A stretch of DNA of 64,000 bases from Ralstonia mannitolilytica (GTDB taxonomy: Bacteria > Pseudomonadota > Gammaproteobacteria > Burkholderiales > Burkholderiaceae): NCBI RefSeq assembly GCF_905397375.1, contig NZ_CAJPVG010000006.1:62001-126000 (forward strand), written 5' to 3'. Below are positions 8,618 to 15,577 of the stretch, piece after piece. The position numbers were made by a program, and so were the translations under genes. Numbering within the stretch: position 1 is the stretch's first letter; every line of letters begins with the position of its first letter. The notes beneath the pieces are model-generated. The model saw nothing but the letters and a program-made list of their open reading frames with translations. It did not search any database and had not been told where the DNA came from.

Positions 8618-9319
8618 TCACTTCATCAGCGCGAGCATCTCCCGCACGAGCGGCAGGGTGACTGCGCGCTTGCGTGCGAGCGAATAGGTGTCCAGCGCGT
8701 CGAGCAGCGCCATCAGGCTCGGCATGTCGCGGTAGGAGTGCGTGACGAGCCACTGCGGCACGTCGGCCGAGAGCTGCATGCCGCGTTCGCGGGCGGCCTG
8801 GCGCAGGGCTTCGATCTTGTCGGCGTCGGACAGCGGGCGCAGCCAATAGACGAGTCCCCAGCCGAGCCGGGTGCGCAGGTCTTCACGCAGCGGCATCGAC
8901 ATCGGCGCGGCCGCCCCGGCGATGAGCAGCGCCGCATGCGGATGCGCGCGCACTTCGTTGACGAGGTTGAAGACGGCGATCTGCGCCCATTCGTCGAGGC
9001 GTTCGGCGTCGTCGATGGTCCAGAGCGTGATCGCGGGGTCGAATTCGAACGCTTCGGCCGGGGCGTCCGGCTCCAGGGTGCGGATCTCGAAGCCGCCGGC
9101 CTCGGCCTGCGCGCACACGGCGTGCAGCAGGTGGCTGCGGCCGCTGCCCGGTTCGCCCCACAGGTAGACCAGCCGGTCGGTGGCCGTGCCGTCCACCACC
9201 TGCGGGATCAGCGCGCGCAGGCGCAGCACCGCCTCTTCGTTGCCGGTGGCGACGAAGTTGTCGAAGGTCGGGGCGGGTGTCGCACCGAGTTCGAGCGGGA
9301 GCTGTTCAGGTGTGGCCAT
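8618..9319 (-). CDS. hda: DnaA regulatory inactivator Hda
   Basis: Partners with the DNA-loaded sliding clamp to make DnaA hydrolyse ATP, preventing re-initiation of replication. The 233-residue protein is a single AAA+ module like DnaA domain III. It begins with a clamp-binding motif (QLPLEL, residues 5-10), has a P-loop variant GEPGSGRSHLL near residue 50, and a Walker B-like ITLWTIDDAE near residue 95. The start at ATG 9319 keeps the clamp motif at the N-terminus. It is 43 bp downstream of the AI-2E-type permease and is probably co-transcribed with it. Confidence 0.93.
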   Translation of the reverse strand: MATPEQLPLELGATPAPTFDNFVATGNEEAVLRLRALIPQVVDGTATDRLVYLWGEPGSGRSHLLHAVCAQAEAGGFEIRTLEPDAPAEAFEFDPAITLWTIDDAERLDEWAQIAVFNLVNEVRAHPHAALLIAGAAAPMSMPLREDLRTRLGWGLVYWLRPLSDADKIEALRQAARERGMQLSADVPQWLVTHSYRDMPSLMALLDALDTYSLARKRAVTLPLVREMLALMK

Positions 9320-9362
9320 GAAACGTCGGGAGGGTCGCCGTGGTTCTCGGTTGCGCGCGCGT

Positions 9363-10433
9363 TCAGTCCTGATAGAGCCGGCTGTCGAGATACAGCTGCC
9401 GGATCTGCCGCAAACCGACCAGCAGCACCGCGCTGATCGGCAGGGCGAGGAGGATACCGAAAAATCCGAACAATTGGCCAAAAGCCAGCAAGGCCAGGAT
9501 GACCGCCAGCGGGTGCAGGCCAATGCGCTCCCCCACGAGGCGGGGCGTCAGGTAGAAGCTTTCGAGGAACTGGCCGATGCCGTACACCACGGCCACCGCC
9601 AGCAGGCCGTACAGGTTGCCGAACTGCAGCAACGCCGCCAGGATGGCCAGCGACAGCCCCACGCCGAAGCCGATGTACGGAATGAACACCGCCAGCCCCG
9701 TAAAGATGCCGACCGGCAGCGCCACGTCAAAGCCGGCCAGCGCGAGACCGGCGGAGTAATACACCGCCAGCACCAGCATCACGATGATCTGCCCGCGCAG
9801 GTATTGCGACAGCAGCCCGTCCGTTTCCGCGGCCAACTCGCGCGTTTTTGGCAGCCACCGCCGCGGCACCGCGGTTTCGATGCGCCGCATGAGCATGTTC
9901 CAGTCCATCAGCAGGTAGAACATCACGATCGGTACCAGAAAGGCGATGCCAAGCAGCTGGATCGCCGCTGAGCCCGACACGCGCAGGTAGTTCAGCGCCC
10001 GGGCCATGACATCGTCGGGGCTGGCGGCGAGCTGCTCGGTCAGCAGCTTGCGCAGGCCCGGAAAATCAAAGCTCACATGCAGGCCCATCTCCGCCAGGCG
10101 CGGTGACAGCGCCGCGTTGAGCCTGGCCAGCATGCCGGGCAATTGCTCGCGGATGGCCGGAACCTCCCGCTGCAGCACGGCCAGGATCAGCAGCATCAGC
10201 GCCACGCCGACCACGGCCAGCACGAGGATCATCAGGAACACGCCGAGCACGCGCGGCACGCGATGGCGCTGCAGCCATTCGACGCCCGGGTGCAGGATGT
10301 ACGACAGGATGAAGGCGAACACGAACGGCGTGAGCGTGGGCGCCAGCAGCTTGAGCAGGGCCAGGAAGACGATCGCCACGGCGATCCAGGCGAGCGTGCG
10401 CTTGGTTTCCTGCGACAGCACGGGGGCGTTCAT
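9363..10433 (-). CDS. AI-2E family transporter (PerM/YhhT-type membrane protein)
   Basis: A 356-residue polytopic inner-membrane protein with about seven to eight hydrophobic segments and the family hallmark near the C-terminus (ESFYLTPRLVGERIGLHPL). The family includes the autoinducer-2 exporter TqsA and sodium/proton exchangers, so the substrate is open. It is the first gene of a leftward run continuing into hda and pcnB. Its start is 68 bp from a perfect 18-bp palindrome shared with the divergent purM. Confidence 0.9.
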   Translation of the reverse strand: MNAPVLSQETKRTLAWIAVAIVFLALLKLLAPTLTPFVFAFILSYILHPGVEWLQRHRVPRVLGVFLMILVLAVVGVALMLLILAVLQREVPAIREQLPGMLARLNAALSPRLAEMGLHVSFDFPGLRKLLTEQLAASPDDVMARALNYLRVSGSAAIQLLGIAFLVPIVMFYLLMDWNMLMRRIETAVPRRWLPKTRELAAETDGLLSQYLRGQIIVMLVLAVYYSAGLALAGFDVALPVGIFTGLAVFIPYIGFGVGLSLAILAALLQFGNLYGLLAVAVVYGIGQFLESFYLTPRLVGERIGLHPLAVILALLAFGQLFGFFGILLALPISAVLLVGLRQIRQLYLDSRLYQD

Positions 10434-10500
10434 GAGCGGGCGACGGTTCCGAAGGCGGGTCAGGGAGTCGGAAAAGCGGCCATCGGGGTGCCCGCATCCG

Positions 10501-10518
10501 GTAAAATCGCGATTTTAC
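10501..10518. promoter_or_regulatory. Perfect 18-bp palindrome between the AI-2E-type gene and purM
   Basis: GTAAAATCGCGATTTTAC is identical on both strands. TAAAAT can serve as a -10 hexamer in either direction, so this may be a compact divergent promoter or an operator. It lies 80 bp before purM and 68 bp before the AI-2E-type gene. Function is inferred from symmetry and position only. Confidence 0.5.
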
Positions 10519-10519
10519 T

Positions 10520-10540
10520 GGACCGGCGGGTCCGATTTTT
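10520..10540 (+). terminator. purM: Terminator-like hairpin in the purM leader
   Basis: GGACC-GGCG-GGTCC followed by GATTTTT lies directly after the 18-bp palindrome and 58 bp before the purM start codon. A GC stem plus five T residues inside a 5' leader could act as an attenuator, or could simply end a short upstream transcript. The stem is only 5 bp. Confidence 0.35.
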
Positions 10541-10597
10541 GTGACTTCCCGCCGCCGTCTCGCTTTCTTTCCCGGTTTTTTCAATTCAGACGACTGT

Positions 10598-11653
10598 ATG
10601 AGCGCTTCCGAAACCCCATCCGCATCGACCGGCCTGTCTTACCGCGACGCGGGCGTCGACATCGAGGCGGGTGACGCCCTGGTCGACCGCATCAAGCCGT
10701 TTGCCAAGCGCACCATGCGCGAAGGCGTGCTGGGCGGCATCGGCGGCTTCGGCGCGCTGTTCGAGCTGTCCAAGAAGTACCAGGAGCCGGTGCTGGTGTC
10801 GGGGACCGACGGCGTGGGCACCAAGCTCAAGCTCGCCTTTGCACTGAACCGCCACGACACCGTCGGCCAGGATCTGGTCGCCATGAGCGTGAACGACATC
10901 CTCGTGCAGGGCGCCGAGCCGCTGTTCTTCCTCGACTACTTCGCCTGCGGCAAGCTCGACGTCGACACCGCCGCCACCGTGGTCAAGGGCATTGCCCAGG
11001 GCTGCGAACTGGCCGGCTGCGCCCTGATCGGCGGCGAAACGGCTGAAATGCCGAGCATGTACCCGGACGGCGAATACGACCTGGCCGGCTTTGCCGTCGG
11101 CGCGGTCGAAAAGCGCAAGATCATCGACGGCACCACCATTGCCGAGGGCGACGTGGTGCTGGGTCTCGCCTCGTCGGGTGCGCATTCGAACGGCTACTCG
11201 CTGGTGCGCAAGATCATCGAGGTGGCGCGCCCGGACCTGAACGCCGATTTCCACGGCCAGCGCCTGCAGGACGCCATCATGGCGCCCACGCGCATCTACG
11301 TGAAGCCGCTGCTGTCGCTGATCGAGAAGCTGCCGGTCAAGGGCATGGCCCACATCACAGGTGGCGGCCTGACCGAAAACGTGCCGCGCGTGCTGCCGGA
11401 AAACACGACCGCCGTGCTGCACCGCGACGCCTGGACGCTGCCGCCGCTGTTCCAGTGGCTGCAGAAGGCCGGCAATGTGGCCGACGACGAAATGCACCGC
11501 GTCTTCAATTGCGGCATCGGCATGGTGGTGATCGTGTCGGCCGCGGATGCGCTGGCGGCCATTGCGCACCTGAAGGACGCCGGTGAGACGGTCTACCGGA
11601 TCGGCGAAATCCGCGCGCGCCAGGCCGGCGAAGCACAGACGATCGTGGTCTGA
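10598..11653 (+). CDS. purM: Phosphoribosylformylglycinamidine cyclo-ligase (AIR synthase, PurM)
   Basis: Closes the imidazole ring in purine synthesis, converting FGAM to AIR with ATP. The 351-residue protein has the family N-terminal YRDAGVDIEAGD, the ATP-binding SGTDGVGTKLK near residue 70, and GGGLTENVPRVLP near residue 255. ATG 10598 is preferred over upstream in-frame codons because it gives the standard MSASE-type N-terminus. It stands alone between the AI-2E-type gene and convergent ada, with a terminator 25 bp after its stop. Confidence 0.97.
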   Translation: MSASETPSASTGLSYRDAGVDIEAGDALVDRIKPFAKRTMREGVLGGIGGFGALFELSKKYQEPVLVSGTDGVGTKLKLAFALNRHDTVGQDLVAMSVNDILVQGAEPLFFLDYFACGKLDVDTAATVVKGIAQGCELAGCALIGGETAEMPSMYPDGEYDLAGFAVGAVEKRKIIDGTTIAEGDVVLGLASSGAHSNGYSLVRKIIEVARPDLNADFHGQRLQDAIMAPTRIYVKPLLSLIEKLPVKGMAHITGGGLTENVPRVLPENTTAVLHRDAWTLPPLFQWLQKAGNVADDEMHRVFNCGIGMVVIVSAADALAAIAHLKDAGETVYRIGEIRARQAGEAQTIVV

Positions 11654-11677
11654 CGCACCGCCCGCCCTCCACAAAAG

Positions 11678-11703
11678 CCGCCGACGTGTTCGGCGGTTTT
11701 TTT
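11678..11703. terminator. Bidirectional terminator between purM and ada
   Basis: Stem CCGCCGA (11678-11684) pairs with TCGGCGG (11690-11696), flanked by AAAA on the left and a seven-T run on the right. It suits purM (rightward), and more weakly ada (leftward). Confidence 0.85.
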
Positions 11704-11735
11704 ATGCGTGTCGCCGGCCTCGGGGGCCTTGAGCT

Positions 11736-12812
11736 TTACGACTGCGCCTCGCGCTCCAGCAGCGCCAGCTTGCGTTCCACGCCCCAGCGGTAGCCCGACG
11801 CATTGCCATCGCGGCGGATGACGCGGTGGCACGGAATGGCCACGGCGATGTGGTTGGCTGCGCAGGCCTGCGCCACCGCCCGCACCGCCTTGGGGGCGCC
11901 GATGCGCGCGGCGATCTCGGTGTAGCTGGTGGTGCTGCCGGGCGGCACTTCGCGCAGCGCTTGCCACACGCGCTGCTGGAAGGCGGTGCCGCGCACGTCC
12001 AGCGGCAGGTCCAACCCGATGGATGGCACTTCGATCAGTCCCACGACCCTCGCGACGAGGTCTTCGAAGCCCGCGTCTCCGCCGATGAGTTCGGCCCTGG
12101 GGAACGTGTCCTGCAAGTCCCGTACGAGGGCGTCCGGGTCGTCGCCCATCAGGATCGCGCAGATGCCGCGGTCGCTCTGCGCCACCAGGATCGAGCCGAG
12201 CGAGCATTCGCCCACGGCAAAGCGGATCGTGGTCTGCGCGCCGCCGGCGCGATAGCGGCTGGGCGTCATGCCGAGCACGCTGTCCGACGCCTCGTAGAAA
12301 CGGCTGCTGGCGTTGAAGCCCGCATCGTAGATGGCCTCGGTGACGGTGCTGCCGCGCTCCAGTTGCGCACGCAGCTTCCGGGCGCGATGCGCGTCGGCGT
12401 ACGCCTTGGGTGTCAGGCCCGTCACGCTTTTGAACAGGCGGTGGAAGTGATACGGGCTCAGGTCAGCCTCTTCGGCCAGCATGTCGAGCGTCGGCGGTGT
12501 GTCGGCGGCTTCCATGCGGCGGCATGCACGGGCGACCAGCGCGGCCTGCTGGGCGCGTACCGTGGTCTGGTCGGGACCGGCGCGACGGCTTGGGCGGTAT
12601 CCGGCGGCCTCCGCTTCGGCGGGCGTGTCGAAGAACTCGACGTTCTCGGGCCGCGGCAGGCGCGACGGGCTGCTCGGCTGGCAGTACACGCCGGTGGTCT
12701 TCACGGCATAGACGAATTGCCCGTCGGCGGAAGGATCGCGCGCGAGCACGCGCGCCCAGCGCGGGTCGTGCTCGACAGAGGTGGCCGGTCTGGCTTGGAC
12801 GGTGATTGGCAT
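11736..12812 (-). CDS. ada: Ada: adaptive-response transcription activator / O6-methylguanine-DNA methyltransferase
   Basis: Repairs methylated DNA and, once methylated, activates the adaptive-response genes. The 358 residues contain an N-terminal Ada domain with acceptor Cys44 (VYCQPSS), an AraC-type DNA-binding domain at about 85-185 (LAEEADLSPYHFHRLF) and a C-terminal methyltransferase with IPCHRV (acceptor Cys328). Unlike E. coli Ada, the positions matching zinc ligands Cys42, Cys69 and Cys72 are Ser48, Ser75 and Ala78, so only one of the four cysteines remains. An Ada-box-like element lies 67 bp upstream. The gene is followed leftward by the purM-facing terminator. Confidence 0.93.
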   Translation of the reverse strand: MPITVQARPATSVEHDPRWARVLARDPSADGQFVYAVKTTGVYCQPSSPSRLPRPENVEFFDTPAEAEAAGYRPSRRAGPDQTTVRAQQAALVARACRRMEAADTPPTLDMLAEEADLSPYHFHRLFKSVTGLTPKAYADAHRARKLRAQLERGSTVTEAIYDAGFNASSRFYEASDSVLGMTPSRYRAGGAQTTIRFAVGECSLGSILVAQSDRGICAILMGDDPDALVRDLQDTFPRAELIGGDAGFEDLVARVVGLIEVPSIGLDLPLDVRGTAFQQRVWQALREVPPGSTTSYTEIAARIGAPKAVRAVAQACAANHIAVAIPCHRVIRRDGNASGYRWGVERKLALLEREAQS

Positions 12813-12878
12813 GGCGTCATCCGGTAGGACTGTGATGACTGTACTGTAGGTACGGGCGGCGGGCCGGGCACTCCGGGT

Positions 12879-12892
12879 CTTGCGGTCAAATT
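12879..12892 (-). promoter_or_regulatory. ada: Ada-box-like operator upstream of ada
   Basis: On the minus strand this reads AATTTGACCGCAAG, with AAT and GCAAG spaced as in the E. coli ada operator (A-box AAT, B-box GCAA). An identical 14-mer occurs at 15034-15047 before the repair operon, and both are followed by CGGAGTGC three bases later. A -10-like TACAGT lies 30 bp downstream with no good -35, as expected for an activated promoter. Ada autoregulation is inferred. Confidence 0.75.
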
Positions 12893-12913
12893 CGGAGCGA
12901 TGCGTGGGTCACC

Positions 12914-13558
12914 CTAGGCCGCGGCCGGCACGCGCCATAAGTACCAGGTGGCGACGGTGCGATATGGGCTCCACGCATGGCCGATTTCGGTCATCTGCCC
13001 GCGCGTGGGCGTGGCATCGAGCCGCTTCAGGCGCCGGTAGCCGTCGCGCACGCCAAAATCGTCGGCGGGCAGGATGTCGGAGCGCTCCAGGGTGTAGATC
13101 AGCAGCATTTCGACCGTCCAGCGGCCCACGCCGCGCAGCGTGACGAGCCGTTCGATCAGCGCTTCGTCGTCCATGGCAAGCGCCTGCGCGCGCGTCGGAA
13201 CGATGCCATCCAGCGCCGCTTGCGCGATGCCGCGGAGGGTCGCCAGCTTGGTCGCCGAAAAACCGCAGCCGCGCAGGGCGGCTTCGTCGGTGGCGAGCAC
13301 CCGTTCCGGCGCCGGGAAGGCCGCGCCCGGGTACAGCGCGAGGAAGCGCCCGAGGATGGCGTCGCCCGCCTTGGCGTGCAATTGCTGGTAGGCGATGGCG
13401 CGCACCAGTGCCTCGTACGGCTCGCGAGCGGGTTTGGCCGCGTGCCGGCATGGCCCGATGGCGGCAATGTGGCGCGCCCAGTCGTCGTCGAGCGAGGACA
13501 GGAATTCGGCGGCCCGCCGATACGCAGCTTCCGAGAGGTCGTTTGCGATGCGCGTCAT
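12914..13558 (-). CDS. DNA-3-methyladenine glycosylase, AlkA-like (HhH-GPD family)
   Basis: Base-excision glycosylase removing 3-methyladenine and related alkylated purines. The 214-residue protein has the helix-hairpin-helix LRGVGRWTVEM near residue 138 and the catalytic-Asp segment LPADDFG near residue 160. It is shorter than E. coli AlkA (282) because it lacks the N-terminal domain, as in the common compact AlkA-like group. Its start is 1 bp from the alkB stop, so it is the third gene of the 2OG-oxygenase-alkB-alkA operon. It ends 101 bp before ada. Confidence 0.93.
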   Translation of the reverse strand: MTRIANDLSEAAYRRAAEFLSSLDDDWARHIAAIGPCRHAAKPAREPYEALVRAIAYQQLHAKAGDAILGRFLALYPGAAFPAPERVLATDEAALRGCGFSATKLATLRGIAQAALDGIVPTRAQALAMDDEALIERLVTLRGVGRWTVEMLLIYTLERSDILPADDFGVRDGYRRLKRLDATPTRGQMTEIGHAWSPYRTVATWYLWRVPAAA

Positions 13559-13559
13559 G

Positions 13560-14231
13560 TCAGCCCGCTTTGCGGAAGGTCAGGTTGATGCGCTGGCTGC
13601 CCAGCACCGCGTGCGGATGTTCCTTCAGTGGCGCGATGCCGTGATACCGCAGGCGGTCTGGTCCGCCCCAGACGGCCACGTCGCCGTGGAACAGCGGAAT
13701 GCGCTGGGTTTTGTCTGCACGCCTGAGCCCGCCAAACAGGAACACGGCTGGCATGCCGAGCGACACCGACACGATGGGCGCGGCGTAGTCGTGTTCGTCC
13801 TTGTCCTGATGCAGCGACAGGCGTGCGCCCGGCACATAGCGGTTGATGAGGCAGGCGTCCGGTATGAAATCGGGGAAGCCCGCTTCGGCTGCCGCATGGC
13901 CGGCAAGCCGCAGGAAGACGTCGGGCAGCGGTGGCCATGGCTCGCCGGTCAGAGGATCCTGCGTGGCGTAGCGATACCCGCGCCGGTCCGACGTCCAGCC
14001 CAGCGTGCCGCAGTTGGTGAGTGCGACCGACATCTCGAAGCCGCCCGGCGTGACCATATGGCGAAACGGCGCCCGCTGCGCAATGGCGTCGACGGCGGCC
14101 AGCAGCGCGGCAGCGTCGGCCAGCGCGAAGCCGCGCAGCACGAACGCCGCCTCGCCGAGCGCGATGCGTGCATCGTCTGCGGGTGCGTGATCGGCAAAGA
14201 GGTCGCCCGTGACCATGGCGGGGTCCATCAC
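13560..14231 (-). CDS. alkB: DNA oxidative demethylase AlkB
   Basis: Fe(II)/2-oxoglutarate dioxygenase that removes methyl groups from 1-methyladenine and 3-methylcytosine by oxidation. The 223-residue protein carries the iron-binding HxD in LSLHQDKDE near residue 140, the distal His in LRYHG near residue 195, and the 2OG-binding Arg in RINLTFR at the C-terminus. The substrate-lid region includes GYRYATQDP. The ATG overlaps the preceding oxygenase stop by 4 bp, and the AlkA-like gene begins 1 bp after its stop, so the three genes are tightly coupled. Confidence 0.96.
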   Translation of the reverse strand: MMDPAMVTGDLFADHAPADDARIALGEAAFVLRGFALADAAALLAAVDAIAQRAPFRHMVTPGGFEMSVALTNCGTLGWTSDRRGYRYATQDPLTGEPWPPLPDVFLRLAGHAAAEAGFPDFIPDACLINRYVPGARLSLHQDKDEHDYAAPIVSVSLGMPAVFLFGGLRRADKTQRIPLFHGDVAVWGGPDRLRYHGIAPLKEHPHAVLGSQRINLTFRKAG

Positions 14232-14968
14232 GTTGCGTCGTGGAAGATGATGCCCACAGTATGCCGCCGGCCCGAACGCAGGCGGCTCACCCCGTGGCGC
14301 ATGTTGACGCGATAGGTGCCGCGCGTTCCCTGCACGGGCCGGTGGTGCACGGCAAAGACCACCGCGTCGCCCCTGTGCAGCGGCACCACCTCGGGCCGCG
14401 ACTGCATGCGCGGACGCTGCTCCGTCATGACGAATTCGCCGCCGGTGAAATCGACGCCCGGCTCGGACAGCAGGATGGCCACCTGCAATGGGAAGACGTG
14501 CTCACCGTAGAGATCCTGGTGCAGGCAGTTGTAGTCGCCGGGGCCGTATTGCAGGATCAGCGGCGTGGGGCGCAGCTGGCCGGCTTCGTGGCAGCGGCGC
14601 AGGAAATCGGCGTGCCTGGGTGGATAGCGCACGTCGATGCCCATGGCCGCGTTCCAGCGGTTGGCGATGGTGGCCAGCGGCGGATACAGGCCGGTGCGCA
14701 AGTCCGCAATCAGGTCCGGCAGCGGATAGGCGAAATACTGGTATTCGCCTCGCCCGAAGCCGTGGCGCTCCATCACCACGCGCGAGCGGTACAGGCGCTC
14801 TTGCGGGTACAGCGCGGCCAGCGCGTCGCAGGCGCCGTGCGTGAGCAGCGCTGGCAGCACGGCGCTGCCGACGTCGTTGAGGGCGTCTTCAACGGCGTGC
14901 CAGTCGATGCGTGCGAGGTTGGGATGGTGCTCCGCGCCGGTCTGCGCGTTGGCGGTGGAAGGCGGCAT
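14228..14968 (-). CDS. 2OG-Fe(II) oxygenase of unknown substrate, first gene of the alkylation-repair operon
   Basis: A 246-residue non-heme dioxygenase. The likely iron ligands are His150 and Asp152 (CLHQDLYG) and His225 (RHGVS), with an Arg near 235 for 2-oxoglutarate. It is not AlkB: the lid and nucleotide-recognition segments differ. Related prolyl-hydroxylase-like proteins are found beside ada/alkB in other proteobacteria, but the substrate is unknown to me. It overlaps alkB by 4 bp and is preceded at 66 bp by the second Ada-box-like site, which argues for a role in alkylation damage. It could instead modify a protein or RNA. Confidence 0.82.
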   Translation of the reverse strand: MPPSTANAQTGAEHHPNLARIDWHAVEDALNDVGSAVLPALLTHGACDALAALYPQERLYRSRVVMERHGFGRGEYQYFAYPLPDLIADLRTGLYPPLATIANRWNAAMGIDVRYPPRHADFLRRCHEAGQLRPTPLILQYGPGDYNCLHQDLYGEHVFPLQVAILLSEPGVDFTGGEFVMTEQRPRMQSRPEVVPLHRGDAVVFAVHHRPVQGTRGTYRVNMRHGVSRLRSGRRHTVGIIFHDAT

Positions 14969-15033
14969 ATCCGTTCTGTCTGCGAATCCGATATGCCAAG
15001 CGTACGCTTGTCGGAATGCGCCGCACTCCGGAG

Positions 15034-15047
15034 CTTGCGGTCAAATT
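15034..15047 (-). promoter_or_regulatory. Ada-box-like operator upstream of the 2OG-oxygenase-alkB-alkA operon
   Basis: Minus-strand AATTTGACCGCAAG is identical to the element before ada. Its distance to the start codon (66 bp) is nearly the same as at ada (67 bp), and CGGAGTGC follows at the same offset. A TACGCT -10-like hexamer lies about 30 bp further on. The element abuts the stop codon of the upstream GNAT gene, so the operon has its own promoter inside a same-strand gene run. Confidence 0.75.
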
Positions 15048-15577
15048 CAGCGCGCCGCAGCCAGCGCCGGCGGCATGGGAATGGCTGCCAGCTTCGTCAG
15101 GGCATCGCCCGTGGTGCGGCAGATGCGCCACTCGGGCAGCACGTCGGCGCCCATGGCTTCGTAGAAGGCGATGGACGGGGCATTCCAGTCGAGCACGCTC
15201 CACTCGAAGCGGCCGCAATCGCGTTCCTGCGCCAGGCGGGCGAGGTGGATCAGCAGCGCCTTGCCGATGCCCAGGCCGCGATATTCCGGCTCGACGAACA
15301 GGTCCTCCAGATACAGCCCCGGCTTGCACAGGAACGTCGAGAAGTTGTGGAAGAACAGCGCAAAGCCCACGGCGCGGCCGTCGACTTCCGCCAACACCGC
15401 CTCACAGTACGGGCGCGGCCCGAAGAGCATCGTGGCCAGCGCCTCGGGCGTGGTCTGCACGAGGTGCGTGAGCTTCTCGTACTCGGCCAGCGCAGAGATC
15501 AGGCGGACGAGCGCGGCGCAGTCCTCCGGTGTGGCGGGGCGCAGCGTGAACGTGGTGGCGGTGTCAGTGGTCGTCAT
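15047..15577 (-). CDS. GNAT family N-acetyltransferase
   Basis: A 176-residue acetyl-CoA-dependent acetyltransferase. The acetyl-CoA loop is YRGLGIGKALL near residue 103, preceded by the beta-strand LYLEDLFVEPE. The pattern around LEDLFV and WSVLDWNAPSIAFYEAMGA resembles the diamine (spermidine/spermine or thialysine) acetyltransferase branch, but the substrate is not proven. ATG 15577 overlaps the miaA stop by 4 bp, so it is the downstream partner of miaA. Its stop codon touches the second Ada-box-like element. Confidence 0.88.
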   Translation of the reverse strand: MTTTDTATTFTLRPATPEDCAALVRLISALAEYEKLTHLVQTTPEALATMLFGPRPYCEAVLAEVDGRAVGFALFFHNFSTFLCKPGLYLEDLFVEPEYRGLGIGKALLIHLARLAQERDCGRFEWSVLDWNAPSIAFYEAMGADVLPEWRICRTTGDALTKLAAIPMPPALAAAR

